A stretch of 64,000 bases of DNA from Pseudomonas marginalis (GTDB lineage: Bacteria > Pseudomonadota > Gammaproteobacteria > Pseudomonadales > Pseudomonadaceae). Of the stretch, positions 45,703 through 54,720 are shown in pieces. Positions within the stretch are counted from its first letter, which is position 1, and each line of letters opens with the position of its first letter. The notes beneath the pieces are model-generated. The model was not told the DNA's origin. It did no database searches and worked only from the letters and a program-made list of their open reading frames with translations. The DNA lies in contig NZ_VTFG01000002.1 of NCBI RefSeq assembly GCF_008692035.1, positions 434,001 through 498,000 of the forward strand. The letters run 5' to 3'. The position numbers and the translations under genes were made by a program.

Positions 45703-45803
45703 GTACGATCAGTTCCTGAAACAGAATGCTGGCAAAAAGAGATGCATCACTCGTCGCCGAGCCAATTCAAGCCGGTAGGGTTATTCGAAAATCGCCTATT
45801 TGC

Positions 45804-46766
45804 CTACTTTTTAACGTGCAAAAAATGCTGAGCAGCCTTTAACAAAGCTTGATCAACACTCACAGGCGCGACCCAGCCCAGAAGTTTCTGGGTTTTACCA
45901 ATATCGACCTGCAGCGAGCCACAGAGGCGCTGAGAAAGTGCTTTGCGCCCCAGCAACGAGGCCCCGCACTCCAATATCCATGCTGGCACCGGTAATAAGC
46001 GTGCCGGAGTCCCCAGTGCAGCAGCCATTCTACGCAACAACTGAGTGGTAGAAAGATCCTCACCGTCACTGACCAGAAACGTCTCATTCGCGGCCAATGG
46101 GTGCTCGGCGCACGTCAGGATAAGGTCCACAAGATTATCCAAGGCGACCAGACTGCGCTGGTTATGGATGGCCCCAAAGGGCAGAGGTACACCTTTACTC
46201 AACCAGCGCATCATATTGAGAAAGTTGGCCTTCACTCCTGGTCCGTAGACAAGTGTCGGACGGATGATGACAACCTCCATTCCTGTCTGCGCAGCCAATA
46301 GCCTAAGAGCCTGTTCAGCCTCCATCTTGGAGATGCCATAAGGATCCACCGGAGCAGGCTCTGCATCAGCGGTGTAAGGCGCGCCCCGTCGCGTGCCTTC
46401 ACCATTGACCTTGATCGAACTGACAAAGATAAAGCGCTTGGCTCCCGCCTGTGCAGCCTGCCTGGCGAGTTGCAGTGTCCCGTCGACGTTAACCTTGCGA
46501 AACTCCGCTAATGGATCAGCACTAGCGTCACTCATCACATGGACGCGCGCTGCACAGTGAACCACAACAGCACAATCGGTTACTGCCTCACTCCAGTCAC
46601 ACGCAGCATCAATCGCGTTTATCTTCACCATCCTCGTCGTACCGGGTAAATCGGAAAGGGCTTTACGGACAGCAATGACCGGCTCGAAGCGCCTATCCTG
46701 TACTACACGATCAAGCACGGCTCGCCCGACAAAACCAGATGCACCTGTCAACAACATAATTCTCAT
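45804..46766 (-). CDS. wbjF: NAD-dependent UDP-sugar 4-ketoreductase (WbjF/WbpV type)
   Basis: A 320-residue SDR with LTGASGFVGRAVLDRV, FVSSIKVNGEGT, the Y-x3-K of DPYGISKMEAE, and IIRPTLVYGPGVKANF. It reduces the 4-keto product of WbpM to UDP-D-FucNAc or UDP-D-QuiNAc; stereochemistry cannot be read. Position wbjE-wbjF-wbpL-wbpM points to WbjF. The ATG at 46766 overlaps the wbjE stop by four bases (ATGA). Confidence 0.82.
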   Translation of the reverse strand: MRIMLLTGASGFVGRAVLDRVVQDRRFEPVIAVRKALSDLPGTTRMVKINAIDAACDWSEAVTDCAVVVHCAARVHVMSDASADPLAEFRKVNVDGTLQLARQAAQAGAKRFIFVSSIKVNGEGTRRGAPYTADAEPAPVDPYGISKMEAEQALRLLAAQTGMEVVIIRPTLVYGPGVKANFLNMMRWLSKGVPLPFGAIHNQRSLVALDNLVDLILTCAEHPLAANETFLVSDGEDLSTTQLLRRMAAALGTPARLLPVPAWILECGASLLGRKALSQRLCGSLQVDIGKTQKLLGWVAPVSVDQALLKAAQHFLHVKK

Positions 46767-48031
46767 GATTTATTGCCCTGTCTCAAAGTGGCTTTTCTGA
46801 AAAGCGACTCAAGACGCTCGAACAACTTGGCTTTGGAGAAATGTTCAAGGTAGTAATCCCTACCAGACAGCCCCATACGCTCAAGCTCTGGGGCAGTTAA
46901 AGTGCCCATGGTGCGCACGATTTCGGCCAGCCCTCGGGCATCGCCTGAACCACAGGCCATACCGGCACCTGACTCAACAACCACTCTAGCGGCCTCACCA
47001 TCAATCATCGCAATAATGGGCTTGCCCGAGGCCAGATAGGCCTGAACTTTGCCTGGGATAGTCCTTTCAAAAACCTCGTTGGTTTTTAATGACACCAGCA
47101 ATGCGTCCGCCACAGAGAAAAGTGCAGGCATTTTTTCGAGTGGATGACGCCCCAACAACAAGACATTGCTCATCTGATGTTCAGATATGTGCTTGGTAAG
47201 CCATTCACTGGCCCGGCCATCTCCTACAATCACCCATCGGACCTGAAGATCTCCCTTGAGTGCTTTGGCCGCTTCCAGTATTGCCGGGAAGTCCTGAGCC
47301 TCGCCAAGGTTGCCGGCGAACAAGATAGTGAAGACGGACTCATCACGTTGAAGCAGTTCGGAGGCTACTTGTACCTCCCCGGCAAAGTCGTCCTCGGCCC
47401 AACTTGGGAAGTACACAAGGCGATCGGCCGAAATCGAGCGGGTACAGTACTTTCTGACGTTTTCATCAAAGGCACGTGACTGCAACAATAGGTAGTCGGT
47501 GCGATTGTAGATCCAGGACACCACCTTGCCGACCATGCCAAGCAATTTCGGATGTTTGATAATGCCGACCGCACTCAAGGTTTCCGGCCACAAATCCAAG
47601 ACCCACACAAATACCGGCACTTTCTTCAGGCGCCCAATCACCAGTGCGGGAATTGCCGCCATAATAGGAGATACGGCATACACGAAGATTGAGTCGAATG
47701 ACTGACCGCGCAGCTTATAGCTGCCGACTATTGAGGCACTCGTAAAAAAAGAAAAGTAGTTCAAGGCCAGGGTGATGCTGCGCCTGCCTCGCGCCAGCAT
47801 CGGCACGCGCACAACCCGAGCACCTCGATAATTAGAGAACTGCGCAGGGTCCCCACGGAAATCAGCATAGACCTTGCCTTCCGGATAGTTGGGCACGCCG
47901 GTGAGCACAGTCACCTCGTGCCCCATGGCGATAAACCCTTCGACCATGTTGTTGATTCGCATGTTTTCCGGCCAAAAATACTGAGTGACCACCAGAATCT
48001 TCAGCGGCTTTTCTTGAGCGAACCTATCCAA
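46763..48031 (-). CDS. wbjE: GT4 glycosyltransferase, L-FucNAc transferase-like (WbjE/WbuB)
   Basis: A 422-residue GT-B enzyme. The N-terminal VVTQYFWPENMRINNMVEGF, PNYPEGKVYADFRG, the WVLDLWPETLSAVG segment, and RTIPGKVQAYLASGKP match the WbuB/WbjE group that adds L-FucNAc. The start is a TTG directly after the wbjD stop; I see no better one. It probably adds L-FucNAc to the WbpL-attached sugar. Confidence 0.82.
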   Translation of the reverse strand: MDRFAQEKPLKILVVTQYFWPENMRINNMVEGFIAMGHEVTVLTGVPNYPEGKVYADFRGDPAQFSNYRGARVVRVPMLARGRRSITLALNYFSFFTSASIVGSYKLRGQSFDSIFVYAVSPIMAAIPALVIGRLKKVPVFVWVLDLWPETLSAVGIIKHPKLLGMVGKVVSWIYNRTDYLLLQSRAFDENVRKYCTRSISADRLVYFPSWAEDDFAGEVQVASELLQRDESVFTILFAGNLGEAQDFPAILEAAKALKGDLQVRWVIVGDGRASEWLTKHISEHQMSNVLLLGRHPLEKMPALFSVADALLVSLKTNEVFERTIPGKVQAYLASGKPIIAMIDGEAARVVVESGAGMACGSGDARGLAEIVRTMGTLTAPELERMGLSGRDYYLEHFSKAKLFERLESLFRKATLRQGNKS

Positions 48032-49162
48032 TCAATATTGCTTCCATACTGTACGCATAACGTAATCACGATAGCTGTGGATAATCCTCACCACTTTTTC
48101 GGCAACATTCGGCATGCTGTAATCCGATACGAGGCGAAGCGTGCGCTCGTGACCACTCCCTTGACGTTCCAGGAGTTGCAAGGCTTGCATGACACGGTCC
48201 ACTTCTAGGCCAACCATCATCACCGCCGCCTCCTCCATGCCTTCAGGCCGTTCGTGGGCTTCACGTATGTTCAGCGCCGTAAAATTGAGGATCGACGATT
48301 CTTCATTAATGGTGCCGCTATCTGACAGCACGGCTTTGGAGGTCAACTGCAGTTTGTTGTAATCCTTGAAACCCAGTGGCTTGAGCAGTTGCACGTTCTT
48401 GTGAAAAATGACGCCCATTGCGTCTACCCGCTTTTGAGTACGCGGGTGGGTGGTCACAATTACCGGCAGTTCGTAATGGGCTGCAACAGTGTTAAGGACG
48501 TCTACCAGCTTTAGGAAGTTCTTGTCCGAATCGATGTTCTCCTCACGGTGAGCACTCACGACAAAAAATTTGCCTGCGTCCAGGCCAAGACGCTCCAATA
48601 CGCTCGAAGCTTCGATTCCCTCGCGGTAATAATTGAGCACCTCGTACATGGGGCTCCCGGTTTTGATCACCATATCCGGCGGCAGACCTTCACGCAGTAA
48701 ATAATCGCGGGCAATACTGCTATAGGTCAGGTTTATATCCGCCGTATGGTCAACGATGCGCCGGTTAATCTCTTCCGGCACGCGCATATCAAAACAACGA
48801 TTACCGGCTTCCATGTGGAACGTCGGGATTTTACGACGCTTGGCTGGAATGACCGCCATGCAACTGTTGGTGTCACCAAGCACCAATAGAGCTTCTGGCT
48901 GCTCGTGTTCCAGGACGCGATCTACGGCAATAATCACGTTACCGATAGTCTGTGCACCACTTGCGCCTGCTGCGTTGAGAAAGTGATCGGGCTTACGGAT
49001 GCCAAGATCTTGGAAAAAAATCTCGTTTAGCTCGTAATCATAATTTTGCCCGGTATGTACGAGGATATGCTCACAGTGCTCGTCCAGCTTCGCCATCACT
49101 CGCGACAAGCGAATGATCTCGGGGCGTGTGCCCACAACCGTGACGACTTTTAGCTTTTTCAT
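48032..49162 (-). CDS. wbjD: UDP-N-acetylglucosamine 2-epimerase family, L-FucNAc pathway
   Basis: A 376-residue WecB-type enzyme: GTRPEIIRLSRVMAKL, HTGQNYDYELNEIFF, MEAGNRCFDMRVPEEINRR, VSAHREENID, and SDSGTINEES. With WbjB and WbjC it performs the last C-2 epimerisation that yields UDP-L-FucNAc (equivalent to FnlC/Cap5G). It is adjacent to wbjE with no gap and follows wbjC by 67 bp. Confidence 0.92.
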   Translation of the reverse strand: MKKLKVVTVVGTRPEIIRLSRVMAKLDEHCEHILVHTGQNYDYELNEIFFQDLGIRKPDHFLNAAGASGAQTIGNVIIAVDRVLEHEQPEALLVLGDTNSCMAVIPAKRRKIPTFHMEAGNRCFDMRVPEEINRRIVDHTADINLTYSSIARDYLLREGLPPDMVIKTGSPMYEVLNYYREGIEASSVLERLGLDAGKFFVVSAHREENIDSDKNFLKLVDVLNTVAAHYELPVIVTTHPRTQKRVDAMGVIFHKNVQLLKPLGFKDYNKLQLTSKAVLSDSGTINEESSILNFTALNIREAHERPEGMEEAAVMMVGLEVDRVMQALQLLERQGSGHERTLRLVSDYSMPNVAEKVVRIIHSYRDYVMRTVWKQY

Positions 49163-49229
49163 CTCAACACTCTTCCAAATTCATAAACGTCTGGATCATC
49201 AACCTAACCATCGGCTTCACACCTTGACT

Positions 49230-50348
49230 TCAGGCTTGAGTTCCAACCGGCAGAGCAAAAGTATCCGGTCGCTCGCGGTCGAAAATCTCGTTTGCCCAAA
49301 GCATTACGATCATTTCGTCATCACCTACGTTGGTAATATCGTGAGTCCAACCAGGTACAGTCTCTACGATCCGAGGCTCATCGCCGCTAGTGAATAACTC
49401 GTAAAAGTCGCCAGAAATGATATGGCGAAAACGGAAACAGGCCAGGCCTTTGATTACCAGGAATTTTTCGGTTTTGCTGTGGTGGTAATGGCCGCCGCGT
49501 GTGATGCCAGGATAAGCGGTAAAGTAAGAGAACTGCCCACTGTCTTTGGTCTTCAACATTTCCACAAAAACGCCACGTGGGTCTCCGTACTTAGGAACGT
49601 CATAAGCGAACTGTTCGACAGGCAGGTAGCTCACGTAGGTCGAATAGAGTGCCCGCACTAGCCCTGTGCCAACAGCTTCACTGATCAACGTGTCACGGCT
49701 TTTACGGAAGGTATGCAACTGATCCGCCAACTCCCCTACGGTAATGCTGTATACCGGACTTACCTGCGGATTTGAGTCAGCGAATGATCCGCCGTCCATA
49801 GCACTGACGAAACAATCAATAACATCATCGATGTAGACCAGGCTGATCACTGACTTAGGGTCATTGATCTGAACCGGCAAGCCCCGAGTGATGTTATGGC
49901 AAAAAGTTGCGACAGCTGAGTTGTAATCGGGACGTGCCCATTTACCAAATACATTGGGTAAACGCAGCACCTGAATGCGAGAACCGTGACTGGTGTGTAG
50001 ATCCTGCAATAACTGCTCAGCAGCGAGTTTGCTGACGCCATATGGATTATCTCGATCAGCTTGGATCGACGACGTGTAAAGAACAGGTATTGGCTTGCCG
50101 CTCACCTTAATTGCTTCGCAAAGAGCAAGAGTCAAATCGGTGTTTCCAGTTTTGAACTCTTGCGGCAATAGCGGTCGATTGACCCCTGCCAAGTGAAAAA
50201 TAAAATCGGATTCGGCCACCATGAGAGGTAACTGGGCGATGCTGTTATCTCGGGTAAAGGGCACTACCTCGATATCTTTACGCTCGCTCAAGTGCGCTAT
50301 CAGATTCTTACCAACAAAACCATTAGCCCCTGTGACCAATACCTTCAT
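49230..50348 (-). CDS. wbjC: UDP-sugar epimerase/reductase with C-terminal cupin (Cap5F type)
   Basis: A 372-residue bipartite protein. The N-terminal SDR (about 1-240) has VTGANGFVGKNLIAHL and YTSSIQADRDNPYGVSKLAAE. The C-terminal cupin (about 250-365) has DPRGVFVEML, PGITRGGHYHHSKTEKFLV and GWTHDITNVG. This is the Cap5F/FnlB/WbjC layout, acting on the WbjB product toward UDP-L-FucNAc. It starts three bases after the wbjB stop. Confidence 0.93.
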   Translation of the reverse strand: MKVLVTGANGFVGKNLIAHLSERKDIEVVPFTRDNSIAQLPLMVAESDFIFHLAGVNRPLLPQEFKTGNTDLTLALCEAIKVSGKPIPVLYTSSIQADRDNPYGVSKLAAEQLLQDLHTSHGSRIQVLRLPNVFGKWARPDYNSAVATFCHNITRGLPVQINDPKSVISLVYIDDVIDCFVSAMDGGSFADSNPQVSPVYSITVGELADQLHTFRKSRDTLISEAVGTGLVRALYSTYVSYLPVEQFAYDVPKYGDPRGVFVEMLKTKDSGQFSYFTAYPGITRGGHYHHSKTEKFLVIKGLACFRFRHIISGDFYELFTSGDEPRIVETVPGWTHDITNVGDDEMIVMLWANEIFDRERPDTFALPVGTQA

Positions 50349-50351
50349 TAC

Positions 50352-51386
50352 TTACTCCTCCGGCGTAGCATGCTCGCCACGTTGGATAGCCTGCATAAAC
50401 TCAAGTTTGAGCAAGAGGCGCTGCATACCTGCCACATCCAACCTTTCGGTATTGTGAGAGTTATAGTCTTCCGTACGAGAGATTTTCTCTTCACCAAGCT
50501 CCACAAACTTGGAGTAGTTCAGGTCACGTAAATCTGGCGGAATACGATAGTAGTCGCCCTTATCTTCAGCGCACGCCATTTCTTCGCGACTCAAAAGCGC
50601 CTCGAACAACTTCTCGCCGTGACGCGTGCCAATGACTTGAATAGGGTGCTCGGGCTTACCAACCATAGCGGTCAGTGCCTTGGCCAAAGTCTCGACGGTT
50701 GCCGCAGGTGCTTTTTGCACGAAAAGATCACCGTTACGGCCATGCGCGAATGCGTACAACACCAAATCGACGGCGTCCGCCAGTGTCATCATGAACCGAG
50801 TCATATTCGGATCAGTCAGGGTTAATGCCTGTTCTGAACGGATTTGCTCGATGAACAAGGGAATCACCGAGCCACGCGAAGCCATGACGTTACCGTAACG
50901 AGTGCCACAAATAACGGTTCTTTTATCATCGACATTACGGGATTTGGCAACCATTACCTTTTCCATCATAGCCTTGGATATACCCATGGCATTGATGGGA
51001 TAGACCGCCTTGTCCGTACTCAAGCAAACCACACGCTTGACTGCGTTCTGGATTGCAGCTTCAAGAACATTTTCGGTGCCAATGACATTGGTCTTGACTG
51101 CCTCCATTGGGTGAAACTCGCAGGATGGGACCTGTTTGAGCGCTGCTGCGTGGAAAATGTAGTCCACTCCACGGGTGGCAGTGAGCACACTCTGATAATC
51201 GCGCACATCGCCAATATAGAATTTCAGCTTGGCATTAGCATAGCGCTTACGCATATCGTCTTGCTTCTTCTCATCGCGGCTGAAGATGCGAATTTCAGCG
51301 ATATCGCTGCCAAGGAAGCGTTTAAGCACTGCGTTACCGAATGAGCCGGTACCGCCAGTGATAAGGAGCGTTTTTCCGCTGAACAT
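50352..51386 (-). CDS. wbjB: UDP-GlcNAc 4,6-dehydratase/5-epimerase (FnlA/WbjB/Cap5E type)
   Basis: A 344-residue SDR: ITGGTGSFGNAVLKRFL, RIFSRDEKKQDDMRKRY, the GVDYIFHAAALKQVPSCEF segment, STDKAVYPINAMGISKAMME, and RYGNVMASRGSVIPLF. It opens the UDP-L-FucNAc route. I chose the ATG at 51386 (MFSGKTLLITGG) with an AGGA box; the open frame extends 18 codons further. It is the first gene of the minus-strand operon, about 215 bp from a good sigma-70 promoter. Confidence 0.92.
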   Translation of the reverse strand: MFSGKTLLITGGTGSFGNAVLKRFLGSDIAEIRIFSRDEKKQDDMRKRYANAKLKFYIGDVRDYQSVLTATRGVDYIFHAAALKQVPSCEFHPMEAVKTNVIGTENVLEAAIQNAVKRVVCLSTDKAVYPINAMGISKAMMEKVMVAKSRNVDDKRTVICGTRYGNVMASRGSVIPLFIEQIRSEQALTLTDPNMTRFMMTLADAVDLVLYAFAHGRNGDLFVQKAPAATVETLAKALTAMVGKPEHPIQVIGTRHGEKLFEALLSREEMACAEDKGDYYRIPPDLRDLNYSKFVELGEEKISRTEDYNSHNTERLDVAGMQRLLLKLEFMQAIQRGEHATPEE

Positions 51387-51795
51387 AATGAGTCCTAGGG
51401 CAATCCGCACAGCACGACAAGCTTCTAGCCGGCAACTCACCTCAAGACCAGCAGACCGACAAGCCCCCTCGACTCCCCCCTGAAAACACGCTACAGATAA
51501 GAGTTAATGGGCTCAAGGAAAACGTCGAAGCTTGCCAGCATGCAGACTGAAAATCAGCGTTGTGTTGTGCAGTTAAAGATGAAGGGGGTGACGAAATTGA
51601 TGAGTATTTTAAGCTCTACATCCTTAAAGTCAAAAACGAACACAAATAGATTGTGCGCAAGCTCGCACCCTCATCTTGATCGCAAAACAAAAAGGCCTGC
51701 CAACTCGAAGAAAATCCACAGAGACGTCTGCTGCACAGTCTTTTGAATAGGAGACTACAGAACTGCCTGACTCCTCCCACCGACAACGAAAATGA
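51387..51795. other. Intergenic region between wbjB and the LapA-domain gene
   Basis: A 409-bp gap with the promoter at 51606-51633 and otherwise no structure I trust. No wzz-like frame is present, although that gene often lies at this position in pseudomonads. Confidence 0.6.
51606..51633 (-). promoter_or_regulatory. Sigma-70-like promoter of the wbjB operon
   Basis: On the minus strand TTGACT (51628-51633) and TAAAAT (51606-51611) are separated by 16 bp. It points toward wbjB and would give a leader of about 215 bases. Confidence 0.5.
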
Positions 51796-52026
51796 CTAGT
51801 TTTTTCGATCAGATCTCTTGATACGCGCAATTAAACAGAGCACCGGCCCAACGATCAAACCGAGCATTAATGACAGCGCCATGAACACTGACACTGGAAG
51901 CTCAGCCGTAGACCAGCCAAAAAACGACAATGACGTACTTCGCTGGTTCTCCAAGACAAATGCAATTATGAGAAATGTTAAAACCAGCACAACGAACGCT
52001 ATCAAAACGTGCTTAAATCTACGCAT
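51796..52026 (-). CDS. lapA: LapA-domain (DUF1049) inner-membrane protein
   Basis: A 76-residue protein with two hydrophobic helices (about 8-28 and 42-64) and the ENQRSTSLSFFGWSTAELPVS segment that defines DUF1049/LapA. In E. coli LapA works with LapB in regulating LPS assembly through LpxC turnover. It lies 24 bp after ihfB on the same strand, a conserved pairing in pseudomonads. I chose the ATG at 52026. Confidence 0.8.
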   Translation of the reverse strand: MRRFKHVLIAFVVLVLTFLIIAFVLENQRSTSLSFFGWSTAELPVSVFMALSLMLGLIVGPVLCLIARIKRSDRKN

Positions 52027-52050
52027 AAGCCCCTCCCAACCCAAAACGTC

Positions 52051-52347
52051 TCAGACCCCCTCCTCCTCATCCTCATTCACCCGATCCCGCAATTCCTTCC
52101 CCGGCTTGAAATGAGGCACAAATTTCCCATCCAGGCTCACCGACTGCCCAGTCTTAGGATTCCGCCCTACCCTTGGCGCGCGGTAGTGCAGCGAAAAACT
52201 GCCAAACCCACGGATCTCAATTCGATCCCCGGTCGCGAGGCACTGGGACATTTGCTCAAGCATGGTCTTGATAGCCAGCTCCACATCCTTGGATGAAAGC
52301 AGCCCTTGATGGGTGACAATTCGTTCGATCAACTCCGACTTCGTCAT
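52051..52347 (-). CDS. ihfB: Integration host factor beta subunit
   Basis: A 98-residue HU/IHF-fold protein: MTKSELIERIVTHQGLLSSK at the N-terminus, IEIRGFGSFSLHYR, and the DNA-intercalating arm RAPRVGRNPKTGQSVSL. It pairs with IHF-alpha to bend DNA. An AGAAGGG box precedes the ATG. It marks one border of the O-antigen locus. Confidence 0.96.
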   Translation of the reverse strand: MTKSELIERIVTHQGLLSSKDVELAIKTMLEQMSQCLATGDRIEIRGFGSFSLHYRAPRVGRNPKTGQSVSLDGKFVPHFKPGKELRDRVNEDEEEGV

Positions 52348-52478
52348 ATTTTTCCCTTCTTTTTCAAGCAGCTAGGAAAAGCGCTTCGAAGGTTTTAGCA
52401 TGACTTGATGAATTTGAACAGCCCATCTACCAACTTATCTGCCGTTTGAATAACGCCCGCCATGAGCGACCCACACTC

Positions 52479-52763
52479 TCAATTGCAGATCACGAGCATG
52501 GTACGAGTGACCGCTCCTGCAGGGTTCCAACCGAACAAGTAATCACCCTCTTCGTCCTTGGCGTCGCTGGACCTGGTGATGACCTTATAGCCCTGCATCC
52601 TGCATTCGCGGGCGGCGCGTTTCTCGCACTTATCCCAGTTGTTGCCCAACCCCGAGCAATCGACCTCAATGCCGCTGACACCGCGCCTCGCGTGAGTTTT
52701 GGCGCTGGTAACGGAACAGCCTGCAAGCATTACCACTGCGAACACCACGATAAGCCTGTTCAT
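52479..52763 (-). CDS. Small lipoprotein (94 aa)
   Basis: The lipoprotein signal (MNRLIVVFAVVMLAGC) has an LAGC lipobox. The mature domain has four more cysteines (VDCSGLG, WDKCEKRA, RECRMQG, LVICN), so disulfides are likely in the periplasm. No known domain was recognised. The start at 52763 is fixed by the signal peptide; the frame is open to 52871. It stands between ihfB and rpsA, preceded by the rpsA terminator. Confidence 0.7.
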   Translation of the reverse strand: MNRLIVVFAVVMLAGCSVTSAKTHARRGVSGIEVDCSGLGNNWDKCEKRAARECRMQGYKVITRSSDAKDEEGDYLFGWNPAGAVTRTMLVICN

Positions 52764-52870
52764 CGAAATCCTTAAAAACACGGGAGCGCCTTTATCAATA
52801 CTGTATTCAGCTCTGACACCAAGGCGTCTGCCTTGGTTCTTGCGTGTTGATTCAGCGAATTTCAGGCACA

Positions 52871-52898
52871 AAAAAGGGCGACCGAAGTCGCCCTTTTT
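52871..52898 (-). terminator. Rho-independent terminator of rpsA
   Basis: A perfect 12-bp stem AAAAAGGGCGAC / GTCGCCCTTTTT with a CGAA tetraloop lies 17 bases beyond the rpsA stop and has a T-run on the minus strand. Confidence 0.9.
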
Positions 52899-52914
52899 AA
52901 CAGCCTTACAGAAC

Positions 52915-54600
52915 TTAGTTCTGTTTAGCCATTGCTTCGCGCAGCAGGGAGGCCATGGTGGTCTCGCCTGTTGCAGCTTCCGGAGCCGATTTCAGGCTCT
53001 GGATGGCTTCTTTCTCTTCCACTTCGTCTTTCGACTTGATGGACAGCTGGATCACGCGGCTCTTGCGATCGACGCTGATGATCTTGGCTTCTACTTCCTG
53101 GCCTTCTTTCAGAACGTTGCGCGCGTCTTCAACGCGGTCACGGCTGATTTCGGAGGCTTTCAGAGTCGCTTCGATATCGTCGGCCAGAACGATGATGGCG
53201 CCTTTGGCGTCAACTTCTTTCACAGTGCCTTTAACGATTGCGCCTTTGTCGTTCTCTTGAACGTACTCGGAGAACGGATCGCTTTCCAGTTGCTTGATAC
53301 CCAGGGAGATGCGCTCGCGCTCTGGGTCAACCGACAGGATAACGGTGTCCAGCTCGTCGCCCTTCTTGAAACGACGAACAGCTTCTTCGCCAACTTCGTT
53401 CCAGGAGATGTCGGACAAGTGAACCAGGCCGTCGATGCCGCCGTCCAGACCAATGAAGATACCGAAATCGGTGATCGACTTGATGGTGCCGGAGATTTTA
53501 TCGCCCTTGTTGAACTGGCCAGAGAAATCTTCCCATGGGTTAGATTTGCACTGCTTGATACCCAGGGAGATACGACGACGCTCTTCGTCGATGTCCAGAA
53601 CCATGACTTCCACTTCGTCGCCGACTTGTACGACTTTCGAAGGGTGGATGTTCTTGTTGGTCCAGTCCATTTCGGAAACGTGTACCAGGCCTTCAACGCC
53701 TTCTTCCAGCTCAGCGAAGCAGCCGTAGTCGGTCAGGTTGGTAACACGCGCGGTGACGCGAGTGCTTTCTGGGTAACGGGCTTTGATAGCAACCCATGGA
53801 TCTTCACCCAGTTGCTTCAGGCCCAGGGAAACACGGTTGCGCTCGCGATCGTATTTCAGAACCTTGACATCGATCTCGTCGCCAACATTGACGATTTCGG
53901 AAGGATGCTTGATACGCTTCCAAGCCATGTCGGTAATGTGCAGCAGGCCATCGACGCCACCCAGATCGACGAATGCGCCGTAATCGGTGAGGTTCTTGAC
54001 GATACCTTTGACTTGTTGGCCTTCCTGCAGGGATTCCAGCAGAGCTTCACGCTCGGCGGAGTTCTCTGCTTCCAGGACGCTGCGACGGGAAACGACAACG
54101 TTGTTGCGCTTCTGGTCGAGTTTGATGACCTTGAATTCGAGTTCTTTGCCTTCCAGGTGCGTGGTGTCGCGCACAGGACGAACGTCGACCAAAGAACCTG
54201 GCAGGAACGCACGGATGCCGTTAACGTCGACAGTGAAGCCGCCTTTAACCTTACCGTTGATAACGCCCTTGACCACTTCTTCAGCTGCGAAGGCTGCTTC
54301 GAGAACAATCCAGCATTCAGCGCGCTTGGCTTTTTCACGGGACAGCTTGGTTTCACCGAAACCGTCTTCAACCGAGTCCAGAGCAACGTGAACTTCGTCA
54401 CCGACATTGATTGTCAGATCACCAGCATCGTTGTAGAACTGTTCCAGCGGGATCAGAGCTTCAGACTTCAGACCAGCGTGAACGGTTACCCAGCGAGCTT
54501 GGTAATCGATATCAACGATAACACCGGTGATGATGGAGCCTGCCTGAAGGTTCAGGGTTTTTAGGCTTTCTTCAAAGAGTTCCGCAAAGCTTTCGCTCAT
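52915..54600 (-). CDS. rpsA: 30S ribosomal protein S1
   Basis: A 561-residue protein with six S1 RNA-binding domains in tandem. The repeated motif is visible as GAFVDLGGVDGLLHITDMAW, GCFAELEEGVEGLVHVSEMDW and GIFIGLDGGIDGLVHLSDISW. It opens MSESFAELFEESLK. Essential for initiation on structured mRNAs. The ATG at 54600 follows an AGGAA box; the open frame extends 15 codons further. Located after cmk, as in most gamma-proteobacteria. Confidence 0.98.
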   Translation of the reverse strand: MSESFAELFEESLKTLNLQAGSIITGVIVDIDYQARWVTVHAGLKSEALIPLEQFYNDAGDLTINVGDEVHVALDSVEDGFGETKLSREKAKRAECWIVLEAAFAAEEVVKGVINGKVKGGFTVDVNGIRAFLPGSLVDVRPVRDTTHLEGKELEFKVIKLDQKRNNVVVSRRSVLEAENSAEREALLESLQEGQQVKGIVKNLTDYGAFVDLGGVDGLLHITDMAWKRIKHPSEIVNVGDEIDVKVLKYDRERNRVSLGLKQLGEDPWVAIKARYPESTRVTARVTNLTDYGCFAELEEGVEGLVHVSEMDWTNKNIHPSKVVQVGDEVEVMVLDIDEERRRISLGIKQCKSNPWEDFSGQFNKGDKISGTIKSITDFGIFIGLDGGIDGLVHLSDISWNEVGEEAVRRFKKGDELDTVILSVDPERERISLGIKQLESDPFSEYVQENDKGAIVKGTVKEVDAKGAIIVLADDIEATLKASEISRDRVEDARNVLKEGQEVEAKIISVDRKSRVIQLSIKSKDEVEEKEAIQSLKSAPEAATGETTMASLLREAMAKQN

Positions 54601-54674
54601 TTTAATTCCTGTTGATAAGGGCGAAGAATACGCCCATCTCCACACCCCAGACGGTGTGGGTCAGTTTCAGTTAA

Positions 54675-54718
54675 AAGAAGCCACCGCAGGACTATGACTG
54701 GTCCCCTGCGGCCTTCTT
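54675..54718 (-). terminator. Hairpin terminator between cmk and rpsA
   Basis: On the minus strand an AAGAAGGCCGCAGG arm pairs with CCTGCGGTGGCTTCTT (small bulge) and is followed by T residues. It begins two bases after the cmk stop and suggests that rpsA has its own promoter within 54601-54674. Confidence 0.7.
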
Positions 54719-54720
54719 GA

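Noticed and set aside
51507..51746. 79-codon plus-strand frame upstream of wbjB
   Set aside because: No ribosome site, Ser/Lys/Thr-rich without domain character, and covers the predicted promoter.
52699..54564. 621-codon plus-strand frame opposite rpsA
   Set aside because: Antisense shadow of ribosomal protein S1 repeats; apparent internal repeats only mirror the S1 domains.
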